Source: Sympetrum striolatum (taxonomy: Eukaryota; Arthropoda; Insecta; Odonata; Libellulidae). Taken from it: 64,000 nt of DNA. Under the pieces are notes generated by a model that had not been told where the DNA came from, searched no databases, and saw only the letters and a program-made list of their open reading frames with translations. Shown here piece after piece: positions 1 through 11,560 of this stretch (positions are counted from its first letter, which is position 1; each line of letters starts with the position of its first letter). Made by a program: the position numbers and the translations under genes. The stretch spans positions 60,565,454 to 60,629,453 of the forward strand of contig OX388345.1 in the NCBI GenBank assembly GCA_947579665.1, written 5' to 3'.

Positions 1-222
1 AATTTGAGGCCCAAGTGTAAAGCTCAAATCCATTTACAAATGAAATTATGTGGAAAATCAAAGGGGATATTTTGTGTTGCTGAACCTGATTTTGAGATTA
101 GCAGAAATATAAATGTTTATGAAATTGAATATTGTGAAAGATAAATTAATGAATGCATAGAAAAAGCCATGAATTTATGGAAAAAAGCAATTTTTCCAAT
201 AATAACTAAGCAACAGTTGTAA
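1..222 (+). pseudogene. YqaJ-like recombinase/nuclease C-terminal fragment
   Basis: Frame 1 reads as a protein from the first base of the window. It contains AQIHLQMKLCGKSKGIFCVA, which resembles the core of YqaJ-type PD-(D/E)XK nuclease domains found in many arthropod transposon-associated proteins, followed by a W-K-K-A-I-F-P tail. One in-frame stop (142-144) interrupts it, and the frame then continues to a second stop at 220-222. The 5' part lies outside the window. An AATAAA lies at 457-462. The family assignment is from memory of the motif and is tentative; a diverged host exon with a genuine stop at 142 is also possible. Confidence 0.4.
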
Positions 223-776
223 TTTGCTGCAAAATGTAATTTAAGTGTTAAACAAAGTACCTTTATAATGTCTGTGTGTATTTATTTATTATTGCTTACT
301 TTCTGACATTGTTGAATTTTACTTTTAAAAATGTTTACTCATTTATTCATTGTGAATTTCTGATGGTTAGTGGTACTGGATTGTTAAATTTGTAATACAG
401 AGAAAAAACTGACAACTTTAAAGGGCAGTGTTGTTCTGTGTTTGGTTATATAAAATAATAAAATTGTTGTTTTTATCATTTGTTTATTATTTATCGATTT
501 TAATTTAAGCTATAATAAACTATGATCAATAATATTAAAAGATCAAAGGGCCAAATTATAATTCTTACATGATTTACCTTAATGCTAAATTCTTTTGTGA
601 ATACTCTATAATTATTCATTTTACAAAAGTATTGGCAGTGAGAATTGTGCTCTGATGTTACCACCAACCATCGTTAACCTCATGTAGTTCTCCCTCTAAT
701 ATATTTAAAAAAGATATAATAGTAAAAGATATTTCTCTCTCAAGATATGCCTCTATCATTATAGGTATATTCATGG
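223..776. other. AT-rich stretch without a recognisable gene
   Basis: No coding similarity is seen on either strand. The only notable site is an AATAAA at 457-462, a possible polyadenylation signal for the fragment at 1-222. Confidence 0.5.
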
Positions 777-792
777 TGAAATCGTTAAATTA

Positions 793-1011
793 TTACGCAT
801 GCCGTAAGATTATAAAACAACAACGCATAAAAAATACATCAAAATGGTCTTTGCAAACGAACAACGTTGTTGTCATACTTAACGTCTTCTTCGAATTGTC
901 CCGGTGAATGGCTTTAAGCCACATTTTCCTACGTTTTTCTCCTTGGGGCACACTCACAAATACCTTACTGGGAGTACATACGCTTGTGCTTTTACATAAA
1001 GGCACAATACA
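793..1011 (-). pseudogene. THAP-type zinc-finger fragment
   Basis: Read from 1011 downward, the protein begins C-I-V-P-L-C and continues through RRKMWLKAIHRD to VCKDHF. This is the C2CH pattern of the THAP DNA-binding domain (CxVPxC, a central tryptophan, then CxxHF). An in-frame stop lies immediately upstream (1012-1014) and there is no in-frame ATG, so this is an isolated exon or a relic. THAP domains occur in P-element-like transposases and in host regulators; the short tail ending at 793 does not tell which. It lies tail-to-tail with the YqaJ-like fragment at 1-222. Confidence 0.55.
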
Positions 1012-1261
1012 CTACTGGTATGGCATGGTTGAAGCTTTTCCTCTTCATTAATCCAAGCAAGACATACATCGACTGGATGGTACGTGTATTAGGGAAACCT
1101 CTGTACTAGGGAATGACGTCACGCTCAAGAAACATGGCGACAGGTCGTTTTGAGCGCAAGGTTTCAATGCTATTTTCAAAGTAGAATTTTACAAATAATA
1201 CGCGGGTTATAAAAAAAATTCTTGGACAGTAATTTTATATGCAGAGAATACGTTTCAATCA

Positions 1262-2880
1262 CATAAACATCCATTTTCAGTAGAATTCCCTATTGTCTTC
1301 AATATTAGTCAAAATTTATCTTGGATTTTTTAAATTTATGGAAAGAAATCCTTAATTTGTTGAAATTTAAAGATTTCTTGAAAAATCCTTGGCCATTTGT
1401 AATAATTATATTCAATATTAGTCAAAATATATCTTGGATTTTGCAAATTTAAGGAAAAATAGCTTAATTAGTTGAAATAAAAAGATTTTTTGAAAAATCT
1501 TTGGGTTTCCTAAAATTTGAAAAGTCAAGGATAAATCTTGACTAATATTGAAGATTATTTAAAAAAGCAATTATTTTTCAAAATATCTTTATATATCAAT
1601 AAATTATGGATTTTTAGCCAATAATATTTAAAATCATAGAAAAATTTTGACAAATATTGAAGTTAATAATGAAAAAAATCCTAAGATATTTTAAAAATCT
1701 TTTTATTTCAACAATTTAAGGATTTTATCCTTAAGTTTGAAAAATCCAACACAAATTTTGCCTAATATTGAAGACAATTCTTAAAAAAACCAAAGATTTA
1801 TCAAAAATCTTTTTATTTCAACAAATTAAAATTTCTTTACTTAAATTTGAAAAATCCAAGATAAATTTTGACTAATATTAATGGTAATTATTAAAAAATC
1901 CAATTTCTTTTCAAAACATCTTCTATATCAACAAATTTGGAATTCTTAGCCTTAAATTTGAAAAATTCAAGACAAATATTGAAGATAATAATAAAAAAAA
2001 TCCAAAGATTTTTCAAAACATCTTTTTATTTCAACAAATTATGGATCATTATCCTTAAAATTGAAAATATCCAAAACAAATTTTTTTTAAATATTGCAGA
2101 TAATAATGACAAAAATCCTAAGATTTTTCAAAAAATCTTTTTATTTCAATAAATTAAGGATTTTTATTCTTAAATTTGAAAAATCCAACAGAAATTTTCA
2201 CAAATATTGTGGATAAAACTGATGAAAACCCAAAGATCTTTCAAAAAATCTTTTTATTTAAACAAATGAAGCGTTTTTCCTTAAATTTGAAAACTCTAAC
2301 ATAAATTTTGACTTTTATTGAAGATAATTATTACAAAAAACCCAAAGCTTTACCAAAATATCTTTTTATTTCAACAAATTCAGTTTTTCTTCCTTAAATT
2401 TGAAAAATGAAGATTAATTTTTGAAAAATATTGAAGATAATTATTACAAAAACCCAAAGATTTTTCAAAAACTCTTTTCATCTCAAGAAAAATGAATTTT
2501 TATCCTAAAATTTGAAAAATCCAAAATACATTTTTACTAATATTGAAGATAATTATTACAGAAGCCCAATGATTTTTCAAAAAATCTTTTTATTTGAACA
2601 AATCAAGCATTTGTTTCCTTAAGTTTTAAAAATCCATGACAAATTTTGTCTAATAATGTAGACAATTCATAAAAAACAACAGATTTTTCAAAGATCTTTT
2701 TATTTCAACAATTTAGGATTTCTTTCCATAAATTTGAAAAAATACAAGAAAAATTTTGACTAATATTGAAGATAATTACTAAAAATCCTATTTTTTTTCA
2801 TAACATCTTTTTATTTCAACAAATTGTGGATTTTTAGCCTTAAATTTGAAAAATCCAAGATAAATTTTTACTAATATTGA
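1262..2880. repeat. Satellite block 1, about 112-bp monomers
   Basis: The anchor TTTGAAAAATCCA recurs near 1736, 1848, 1960, 2064, 2176, 2288, 2400, 2512, 2626, 2736 and 2847, giving a period of about 112 bp. Monomers share a TTTTGACTAATATTGAAGA part and an AATCTTTTTATTTCAACAAA part. The first monomers (1262 to about 1505) run in reverse orientation and the array flips near 1510. Short open frames inside are chance products of the repeat. Confidence 0.85.
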
Positions 2881-3145
2881 TGCGACACTAATTCCATCTC
2901 TTGAGGAAAATTCGAACTTTGGTTTCTTAACTTCGCCACTTAAAGCCATCTCTAAAGGGAATTAGGAACTTAGGATTCTTATCTTTGACACTAATGCCTT
3001 CTGTTGAGGAAAATAGGAACTTTGGTTTCTTAACATAGCCACTGGTGCCATCTGTTCAGGAAAATTGGAACTTTGGTTTCAAATCTTCGTCAGTAATGCC
3101 CTCTCTTGAGGGAAATTCGAACTTTGGTTTCTAACCTTCGCTAGA
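2881..3145. repeat. 60-bp minisatellite, first block
   Basis: About four copies of a unit of roughly 60 bp carrying GCCATCTCTTGAGGAAAAT and GGAACTTTGGTTTCTTA. It follows the 112-bp satellite directly and recurs in a longer form at 4591-5080. Confidence 0.8.
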
Positions 3146-4590
3146 AATAAAACTAAATAAAAAGATTTTTTGAAAAATCTTTGAATTTTTGTTATCATTA
3201 ACTTAAATATTGGTCAAAATATGTCTTGGACTTTTCAGATTTAAGAAAAAAAAACTTAATTTGTTGAAATTAGAAGATTTCTTGAAACATCTATGGGTCT
3301 ATGTAATAATAATCTTCAATATTAGTAAATATTTATCTTGGATTTTTCAAATTTAAAGAAAAAATACCTCAATTAGTTGAAATAAAAAGATTTTTTGAAA
3401 AATCTTTGGGTTTCCTAAAATTTGAAAAGTCCATGATAAATTTTGACTAATATTGATGATAATTATTAAAAAACCCAATTTTTTTCAAGACATCTTTAAA
3501 TATCAACAAATTATGGATTTTTAACAAGTAATCTTTAAAATCATAGAAATATTTTGACAAATATTGAAGTTAATAATGACAAAATTCCTAAGATATTTTA
3601 AAAATCTTTTTCTTATTATATTATAAAAAAATTTTTCAAATTTAAGGATTTCATCCTTAAATTTGAAAAATCCAGCACAAATTTTGCCTAATATTGAAAA
3701 CAATTCTTAAAAAAACCAAAGATATTTCAATACATCTTTTTATTTCAACAAATTATGGATTTTTTCCTAAAATTTGAAAAATCCAAGAAACATTTTTACT
3801 TATATTGAAGATAATTATTACAAAAACCCAAGCTTTTTTCAAAAAATCTTTATATTTCACAAATTAAGCATTTGTTACCTTAAATTTGAAAAATCCAGGA
3901 CAAATTTTGACTAATAATATAAACAATTCTTACAAAACAAAGATTTTTCAAAAATATTTTTATTTCAATAAGCTAAGATTTTTTTCCTTTAATTTGAAAA
4001 ATCCAAGAAAAATTTTGACTAGTATTGAAGATAATTATTACAAATACCCAAAACCCAAAGATTTTTTCAAAAACAGTTTTCATTTTAAAAAAATAAGGAA
4101 TTTTTTTCCTAAAATTGGAAAAATCCAAGATACATTTCGACTAATATTGAAGATAATTATTACAAAAACCCAAAGATTTTTCAAAAAATCTTTTTATTTC
4201 AACAAATTAAGGTTTTGTTTCCTTAAATTTTAAAAATCCATGACAAATTTAGTCTAATATTAAAGACAATTCTTACAAAAACCAAAGATTTTTCAAATTT
4301 CTTTTTATTTCAACAAATTAGGATTTTTTCCTTAAATTTGAAAAATCCAAGATACATTTTGACTTACATTGAAGATAATTATTACAAAAACCCTTTTATT
4401 CTTCAAAACCTCTTTTTAATTCAACAAATTATGGATTTATAGCCTTTAAATTTGAAAAATCCAAGACAAATTTTGACAAATACTGTAGTTAATAACGACA
4501 AAATTCCAGAGATTTTTCAAAAAACCTTAATATTTCAACAAATTAGGGATCTTTTTCCTTAAATTTGAAAAATCCAAGATAAATTTTGAG
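3146..4590. repeat. Satellite block 2, about 112-bp monomers
   Basis: Same monomer family as the block at 1262-2880 and the same architecture: reversed monomers first (3150 to about 3405), a flip at the same junction sequence, then direct monomers. The junction and following 200 bp closely match those starting near 1495, about 1905 bp upstream, so the whole block looks like a duplicate of block 1. Confidence 0.8.
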
Positions 4591-5080
4591 TATTATTGCT
4601 GCAACACTAAAGCCATCTCTTGAGGAAAATTGGAACTTTGGTTTCTTAATTTCGCCACTAATGCCATCTCTTGAGGGAAATAGGAACTTTGGTTTCTTAT
4701 CTTTAACACTAATGCCATCTCTTGAGAAAAATAGGAACTTTGCTTTCTTAACATAACCACTGGTGCCATCTGTTAAGGAAAATTGGAACTTTGGGTTATA
4801 ATCGTCGACACTAATGCCCTCTCTTGTGGGAAATTTGAACTTTGGTTTCTAAACTTCGCCACTAATGCCACCTCTTGAGGGTAACAGGAAATCATTTTTG
4901 TATACTTCGCCACTAGTGCCATCTCTTGAGGAAAATTGGAACTTTTGTTTATAAACCTCGACACTAATGCCATCTCTTGAAAAAAATTGGACCTTTTGTT
5001 ATTACAATCTTTGCCGCTAATGTAATCTCTCGGGGAAAATTGGTACTTTCGTTATTATACATTGACATTAATTGTGCATC
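4591..5080. repeat. 60-bp minisatellite, second block
   Basis: About eight copies of the 60-bp unit seen at 2881-3145. On the minus strand several consecutive units stay open and encode a repeating FPQE-x-ALV pattern (4773-4973). The open frame follows from a period that is a multiple of three and does not by itself show a protein. Confidence 0.75.
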
Positions 5081-5784
5081 TCCAGAAAAAACTGAACTTT
5101 TTTTAACTGAAAAATTAAAATATTTCTAAGTATACTGTAACATTACCATAACTTGAGATATAATTCAGCATCATACTAATATTTAGCAAAAGTCTACTTT
5201 ACCTAGGAAGGTACTTTTTAACCAAATATCTTTTTCTATTTATAGTAATTAAAGAAATTTTTAAGCACTCATTTACCAATATTGCATTAACTTTGATATT
5301 TTTCCTAGTTATAAGTAAAGTAACAGTTTCAAACTTTTGGAGTATGTAAGAAGGGTTTATTATATTGATTTTTAATAACTAAGTCACTCTATGTTTCAAT
5401 TGCCGTAGGAAAATTTTTAAAATTAATTTCATTCCTTTCGAAAAAAGTCAAAATATAGCGCATAAATAACTTTTCGATTTTTTTATGAAACTTCCAGTTT
5501 AGCAGTTTTCGACTATGACATACGATTAGTAATATTTGCATTATTGTAAAATTAATCCTTATCACTGTCACCAACCAGTAAAGGTGTTATTTAAAATCAT
5601 GTCTTTGAATCGTGTTAAACTTGGGTCCTACAAAAAATACTTTTTATTATTAATAAACCATTCATAACCTACATCCAGCCTAAAAACTTCACGAAGCAGG
5701 GTTACTCAATTCAAAAAGAAAATTATTCAAATATATTTATTGGGTTGTTCTTTGTTACGATATTGGAAATATGCAAACAGAGAT
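5081..5784. other. AT-rich stretch without a recognisable gene
   Basis: No coding similarity, terminal repeats or RNA-like folds were recognised. Confidence 0.5.
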
Positions 5785-5872
5785 TTGATTTATAAAAGAT
5801 TAGCGGACGAGCATGTGTCTGAGAAAGACTACAAACACGCAAACAATGTGTGGGAATCCTTTGTAGAAATTT
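5785..5872 (+). pseudogene. Inverted fragment of Polinton-type DNA polymerase B
   Basis: On the plus strand this stretch reads RLADEHVSEKDYKHANNVW. This matches the conserved segment that in protein-primed B polymerases of Polintons/adintoviruses directly follows the E-x-S-L-P motif. The rest of the polymerase relic is on the minus strand (5875-7617), with E-T-S-L-P ending close to 5880. The piece is therefore at the expected place but reversed, consistent with a microinversion of about 90 bp. Confidence 0.55.
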
Positions 5873-5874
5873 CT

Positions 5875-7617
5875 CCTCACCGGAAGTGATGTTTCCTCAA
5901 GTTTCTCGATTGAGTTTGTGTAATCATATGGGTAGACCCCCTTATGTGTGACTAGTTTCGTTTTCTCACCGAATACCTTGCTAGTATATTTAAATGTTTT
6001 TAAATTTGTTACCAGTGAAGCTAATGACGCTGGCATGAAGCAACATGTGTCGAGAAATCTAATGGTGAAATTATTTTCGATTGACTTTGCAAATGAAATA
6101 TACTTTTCCTCGGTGTTCGGAATCACATTAATTTTTTTATCATCATAGTCTAACTCCCAAACCAAGAAATGACTGTCATACAATGAAATATTATGAATAA
6201 ACACAGGTAGAAAATTTGGCATTTTGTGATGCAGGTTGCAAAAAGAATGCGCGGGCCCTAGATACTTACCTGTCAAGTGATCATGATCTCTAATGGCATC
6301 TGACTTCAACTCTTTACCACAAATAAGACAAGACAACCCATTCTTAAAATTTGCCTCTTCTTCCGAGCTAAGCGATTCCATTGGCACAATGTTTTTATAC
6401 AACTTGAATACTCTCTCTGCTTCCTCTTTCATTTTCTGCATAAAGACCTGTGTGGTATTGGGACCTCGGTAAAGCTATGGTGTCTCACATCCATTGGGCG
6501 TTATGAGAACATAGCAAAAGCTGAATGGTTCGTGTTTCTGAATAGCATGCATTTAGAATGCGTTAGGTAAAGATTCACAAGTGCTGATACCTTGTAGAAT
6601 ACATTCAAAGTCTACATATATTACGGAACTGGAAATTAATGCCAGAGTTTGGCATATTTCAATATCCTAACCCCCTCGAAAGGAAGCTCAATTCTTGCGG
6701 GTTTTTTACTATTACAGTTTCCTGTATGCGTCTCTAATTTTTTTCGTCATGATAATGGATGAAGCATCGTTTGCAAATGTAAATTCTATGACATTTTTGT
6801 TTTCTGAAGATGGATTAGACTCTCAAAGTTTTTAATCCAGCAATAATGAGCCGTGTTGTCATTTGTAATATATAATAGGTCACGATGATCTGCGAGCTCG
6901 ATATTTACAATTTTTATTCGATAGACATTGTTTTTTTTCGTCTAGCCCGAAAACGTTTATAGAAATTTTATTTGTTCGCTCGAATTTAGGAATATCGGAG
7001 AGTTTGACTGGGTATTCTCAATGGTACCCATTGTCGAATTCATCCATATAATATTTGTAGACTATTTGAGGGTCTTTATGTATGTTCTTTCCCAAAACCG
7101 CGTTTTCAAAACAAAACTGATCGTCATTCCTAACATTTACAACAGATTTTCTGCTTGCGATCTTGGGTGGTAACTCAATAAAGGTTGATCTGCGTAACGG
7201 AGTGTAATGATTAATTGGGAGTTCTAAACCCAAGATTTTACTGAGCGCCCATCATGATCCCTTCACCTGCATCTCGGATTTTTCCTTAAGTAATTTTCCA
7301 AATAAACTTTCTAAAATTTACCCAACGTCATCGGCTAGCAAAACACTAACGTTTCTCGTTTTAAATGCTCGTTCTATCATCTCCTCACCCCTCTCAAAGT
7401 TTGCCTTAACCACAATATTAATTTTAAGGGCAGAATTACTTAGCTCATCCCTTATCCTCGGAATTAAAAGATCGGAAGTATAATTTAGAAATGATATAAG
7501 ATCTTTATGCGCTTCACTCACCACCCAGTAGGTTTTCAGTCAGCCCTTTATAGCCCTGTCAATCTCAACGACCGAGTGGCCACCACCTACTTGAGGGTTC
7601 AACTGACTGTACTCCAT
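5875..7617 (-). pseudogene. Polinton/adintovirus-type DNA polymerase B relic
   Basis: The N-terminal half of a protein-primed family B DNA polymerase lies on the minus strand. In order from 7617: a Met-start leader; an N-terminal helical part (to about 7318); a segment with YTPLRRSTFIELPPKIASRK and a CFENAVL motif (7018-7233); remnants with ISDIPKFE-like and HYCWIKNF-like motifs between 6780 and 7017; a CxxC/DHDHLTGKYLGPAH zinc-binding endonuclease VII-like module; and an exonuclease-like part with HNISLYDSHF and FLDTCCFMP (5880-6441). Several stops and frameshifts break it and the polymerase core is absent, so it is dead. No capsid, integrase or ATPase genes were found nearby. Confidence 0.75.
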
Positions 7618-8377
7618 CCTAAAATTTTTGAAAAAATTGTTAAAAAATAATACTAGTGAATAACTCAAAAGTATATAAACTGATACTTACTCAGATTTCT
7701 GTTTAAACTGTTAATACTTTACTGTATTTCTTCTTAGAGGAAATAATTCCAAACAGGAAGAATAACTCCAAAACCTTGAAACGGAAGAATGAATCAGTCA
7801 CACCAAGTGGTCCATGACGAAGCGTAGGAGTAAATGAGAAAGTTCCCCTCATTTAGTTCTATATAAATTATTTACCCCCACTACCGCTTCATTACAAACG
7901 TTTCTTCCTATTTAAGCATAATTTCAACGCATTAGGGAGAGTATTAACGCTATCCCTAGTTTCCTTACTCTTAACTCATCCTTAGGTAAATTTTCTTACC
8001 AACTCATTATAAGGTATTCTTTTACATCATTTTCATGAGATTTTGTTTCAAGGAGAGCATTTGATATCGTCTTTGGTCAGCAGAAGTTACAAGTACTACA
8101 TAATCAGCGGATTCTAGGAGCGCGTGCATGTTGAAAGATTATTTCAAAAGAGAATCCCTTATTCCACTTAATCATTTCTATCGGTGAATAAGTTTATCTA
8201 TAAGAGCCCGAGATCCATCATCTTTGCACATAAGTGAATTTTTAATAATGAGTTAAATAATTTGGAAGAACTGTTCACAAATTATCAACATAAAAAAGCG
8301 TACTATCTCTAGTAATACAGAATTTTTTCTAGTTTTTCATAACCTTGCTGATTGATAAAATGCAAAATTACTTTCAA
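7618..8377. other. Stretch without a recognisable gene
   Basis: Nothing coding or repeated was recognised between the polymerase relic and the nested transposon cluster. Confidence 0.45.
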
Positions 8378-8394
8378 GTATTCTAAAATTCATA
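8378..8394 (+). repeat. 17-bp direct repeat, left copy
   Basis: The sequence GTATTCTAAAATTCATA occurs here and again at 12420-12436. The two copies bracket the satellite fragment plus the pogo-like element. Confidence 0.7.
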
Positions 8395-8545
8395 GAGACA
8401 AAGTCGAGACAAATTTTGACAAATACTGAAGTTAATAATGACAAAAATCCAGAGATTTTTCAAAAATCTTTTTATTTCAACAAATTAGGGATTTTTTTCC
8501 TTAAATTTGAAAAATCCAAGATAAATTTTGACAAATATTGAAGAT
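8395..8545. repeat. Stray satellite monomers (112-bp family)
   Basis: About 1.3 monomers of the family at 1262-4590, separated from the main blocks by more than 3.5 kb and lying directly against the left end of the pogo-like element. Confidence 0.75.
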
Positions 8546-9123
8546 ACAGTAGAACCCCGATCCATCGTTCCTGCATATGTCATTTTCCCGGATTTATCAT
8601 TTATTTTCTATAGTACCGACTTAGGCCCGTAAGGAGACAGGTAAAGTAATACCGCATTCATCGTTCATCGAAATCAGTGGCGGCGCGTGACTAAAAAAAC
8701 AGGGGGTTCACTTCAAAATTCGTAAATTTTTAAGTGGCCGCGATTATGATTAAATATTCTGGCTTATACTAGAATATTGCTCTGCATACATGGACGCAGT
8801 ATAATTCACAACAACTTAAAGGATAAAAGCAGTAGAAATATGAAAATTAATATTTTGGGTTGAATCAATATATGCCTTTGTTGTAAAAAATCCCTATATT
8901 CGTGAAAATTGAGTTTTTATTTAAATTCTGGATTCATATTTTTCCGTATATATTTTTAAAGACCAAAATATATATTAATATTAAAGTTGTATTTATTTTT
9001 GGAAATATCAAATATAATCATAAGAAAATAAATTAATTACCTTATATTGTTTTATTCAGGGTTAAAGTATTTGGCCGGACTGTCACCAAATAATTTTTTG
9101 AGATTAATGCCCCAAATCAAATA

Positions 9124-9764
9124 CAGTGGTACCTTGAGATACGAGCAGCCTAACATAGGAGTTTTTTGAGATACGAGCCGGAGCTCGGGCCATATTTTCG
9201 TTCAAGATACGAGCCCAAATCCGAGATACAAGCCGTGTTTCCAAGACAAGTGCAGCCAAGAATGCAAAAAACAAGTGATAATTAAATTTACGTAAATGTT
9301 AAGCTTAGTTTAAGTTTAAAGTTAAGTGCATTGTTTTAATTTTTTTCTTTCATTTGAAATAAGGAAAGTGTAGTTTTAGTTTTAAAGTTACGAAAATAGT
9401 TTAAAGTTCTGGACAAGCGCCATTTACGTACGTGTCTAGATCCCTTCCTCCCTCCCTCCTCCTTGCCGTTTACCTTCGTTAGCCGCACTCATCTGTCTCC
9501 AAAGTAAGACTATTATGCTAAATAACTCTTTTATTTCTTTATTTCATATTTTGTTATGTATTTGTTAATTATACATGTTTATTTGATACTTAAAAACATA
9601 TCTTTATTCATAATTTACAATGGTTTTGGGATTTTTCATAGGTCCGGAACAGACTAAATCGAATTCAGTTATTTTAAATGGGAGAAATTCGTTTAAGATA
9701 CGAGCCGATTGACTTACGAGCTCGGTTCTGGAACGAATTAAACTCGTATCTCGAGGTACCACAG
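9124..9764. mobile_element. Pogo/Tigger-like MITE
   Basis: The left terminus CAGTGGTACCTTGAGATACG and the right terminus CTCGTATCTCGAGGTACCAC form inverted repeats, flanked by TA on each side (9122-9123 and 9765-9766). Further CGAGATACGAGCC-like subterminal repeats are present. At 641 bp it has no coding capacity and lies inside the hAT-like element. Confidence 0.8.
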
Positions 9765-10623
9765 TACACCTATTTTTGCCCAGGTCGCGTCCTTGTCTTT
9801 CGCAAAGAGCAAACAAGGGAAACAGTATAGCTCATTGGAAGAGTCCCAGCCACAAATCCAACTGTTTCTCTCATGTATCTATGGCTTAAACACTCGGAAG
9901 TATTGCCTACCTTTGCTTCTCTGACTCTGAGATAGGTTCAGCAAAGGAATAGGACTTCCCACTTCTTTTATTGCACATTTTTCTTAAACAGAAATAGAGG
10001 AAAAATTAATCCCTTTCAGAAATTGGACACTATTCATCATAAAGACCGAGAAAAACTGTTCACAAACAAGTAACGCAGTAGGTTTACGTACTGAAAACGC
10101 CACAAGCAACCACAACACCGGTAACTGAATAAGTACACTGGATACGAAAAAACTAGATAAATTCACAATATTGCACCGTATTATGGGTAGCCATTACATA
10201 GCTGCAGATACCAGTGCATAAAATAACATGCAAAGTAGGCGACACGAATAGCTAGTGCCAAGTTTCGTCGACCAGGGACAGTATTAGGCACCGGCAAATA
10301 AGGAAAAAACTCAAGTTCTACGCGTGTTAAACTAAAGTCAGGAAGCGTTAAATGCATGAGTTTGGATAAAATGTTTCTTTTCAGGAATAGAGTTCGGGAA
10401 GGTGGCAGGCCCTATGTTCCTCCTCCTCCTCCAGCCATGACTTTGTCAATAGCTAGGCTTTACCATTACTGGAAGGTATCACAACATCCATCAATTTTCA
10501 ACAAATTAATTCTGGCAGATCTTACTTTAACTTCTCATAGTGCTGGCACGGAGCTGTGCCAATCCATACCTCACTTAAATCCAACAAACTGTCAAGCCTT
10601 TCTAGAGAAGCTATAAATTCTAG

Positions 10624-10785
10624 GATGTACACATCGCAATTGACAGTGTTGGAACTGCATATTATGACCAAGGACCTGCTGTTGCCCGTTTTATAGAAAT
10701 TAAAGAAAGAGGAAGAAAGCTTACAGATGCAGAAACTTATAAAATGCATGATTTTGTTAAAAAGTATTTTGCAAGTACAACGTAA
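10624..10785 (+). other. Orphan exon-like open frame, unrecognised
   Basis: Directly after an acceptor-like TTCTAG there are 53 codons with protein-like composition, including AIDSVGTAYYDQGPAVARFI and ending in K-K-Y-F-A-S-T-T before a TAA. There is no ATG. The frame is closed upstream by the TAG of the acceptor-like site. Its balanced composition contrasts with the surrounding AT-rich DNA. It may be a captured gene fragment carried by the hAT-like element. I do not recognise the family. Confidence 0.35.
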
Positions 10786-10849
10786 TTATTTCTTTAAAGA
10801 AACAATTAAAAATGAAAAGTTTTTATAAATTCTTATTTAAAATTAATTA

Positions 10850-11560
10850 TCCATATATATATATATACAAGTAAAAGTTGCTTGCATACTGAAAGAATAT
10901 TTATGATACTAATTTCAAGTCGATATCACATCGGGAAAGTCCTCAAACGTAATTCTACAATCCACCTTTGAAATATATGGTAGAATACAAATGGTGCCCC
11001 AGCGTCGAACCAATGATCGTAAGGTGAAAGATAAATTGTAAATATGAAAGGCTCATTTCTTCTGTTTACATGACTGGCCATATAATTTTCAATTTCTCGG
11101 TAAATGAATCATAAAGAAAATTGAAATTCCCACCATACATTTCAAATGGTAGAGCCGCTTAGTCTCGAACACAAGACATTTCGGGAGTTATGAATACATA
11201 TAACGACATGGTAGATATAAAACTTATTTAAGCAAAAGTTTTATGTTGATATCGTACTGGGATGATCTTAAAATATGATTCCATTATCCCCATTCGCAAT
11301 GCATAAAGGAATTTAATGGCGCTCTGGAATCGAACCAAGAATAATCATGGAAACGTTAAACTGAACATGAAATGTATTGATGATCTCTATTCACATGCCG
11401 GGTTTTAAGTTTCCATGTCATCGGGAAGACATAAAAAAAAATCTGAAAAATCCCCACAATACATTTTAAATTGGAGAATATTTGCCCTGACCTAGCGTCG
11501 AACATGGGATAATCTTCGAGGGTGTCTTTATAGTTTTCGTTGAACATACACGGCTTCCAG
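10850..11560 (-). repeat. GGTTCGA repeat family, minus-strand copy
   Basis: Read on the minus strand, this copy has four diverged units. Each carries a GTTCGA core followed by a short G/C run and an ATTTAAAT/ATGCATT-like stretch. It ends near 10860 with the family's 3' end (CAGTATGCAAGC then a TTTTACTTGTATATA run). The family is described at 38265-42645. Confidence 0.65.

Noticed and set aside
1262..5080. CRISPR array
   Set aside because: Repeats are contiguous diverged satellite monomers, not short identical repeats with unique spacers, and the DNA is eukaryotic.
7318..7524. Separate small gene
   Set aside because: It is in frame with the Met-start leader at 7617 and belongs to the broken polymerase B relic.
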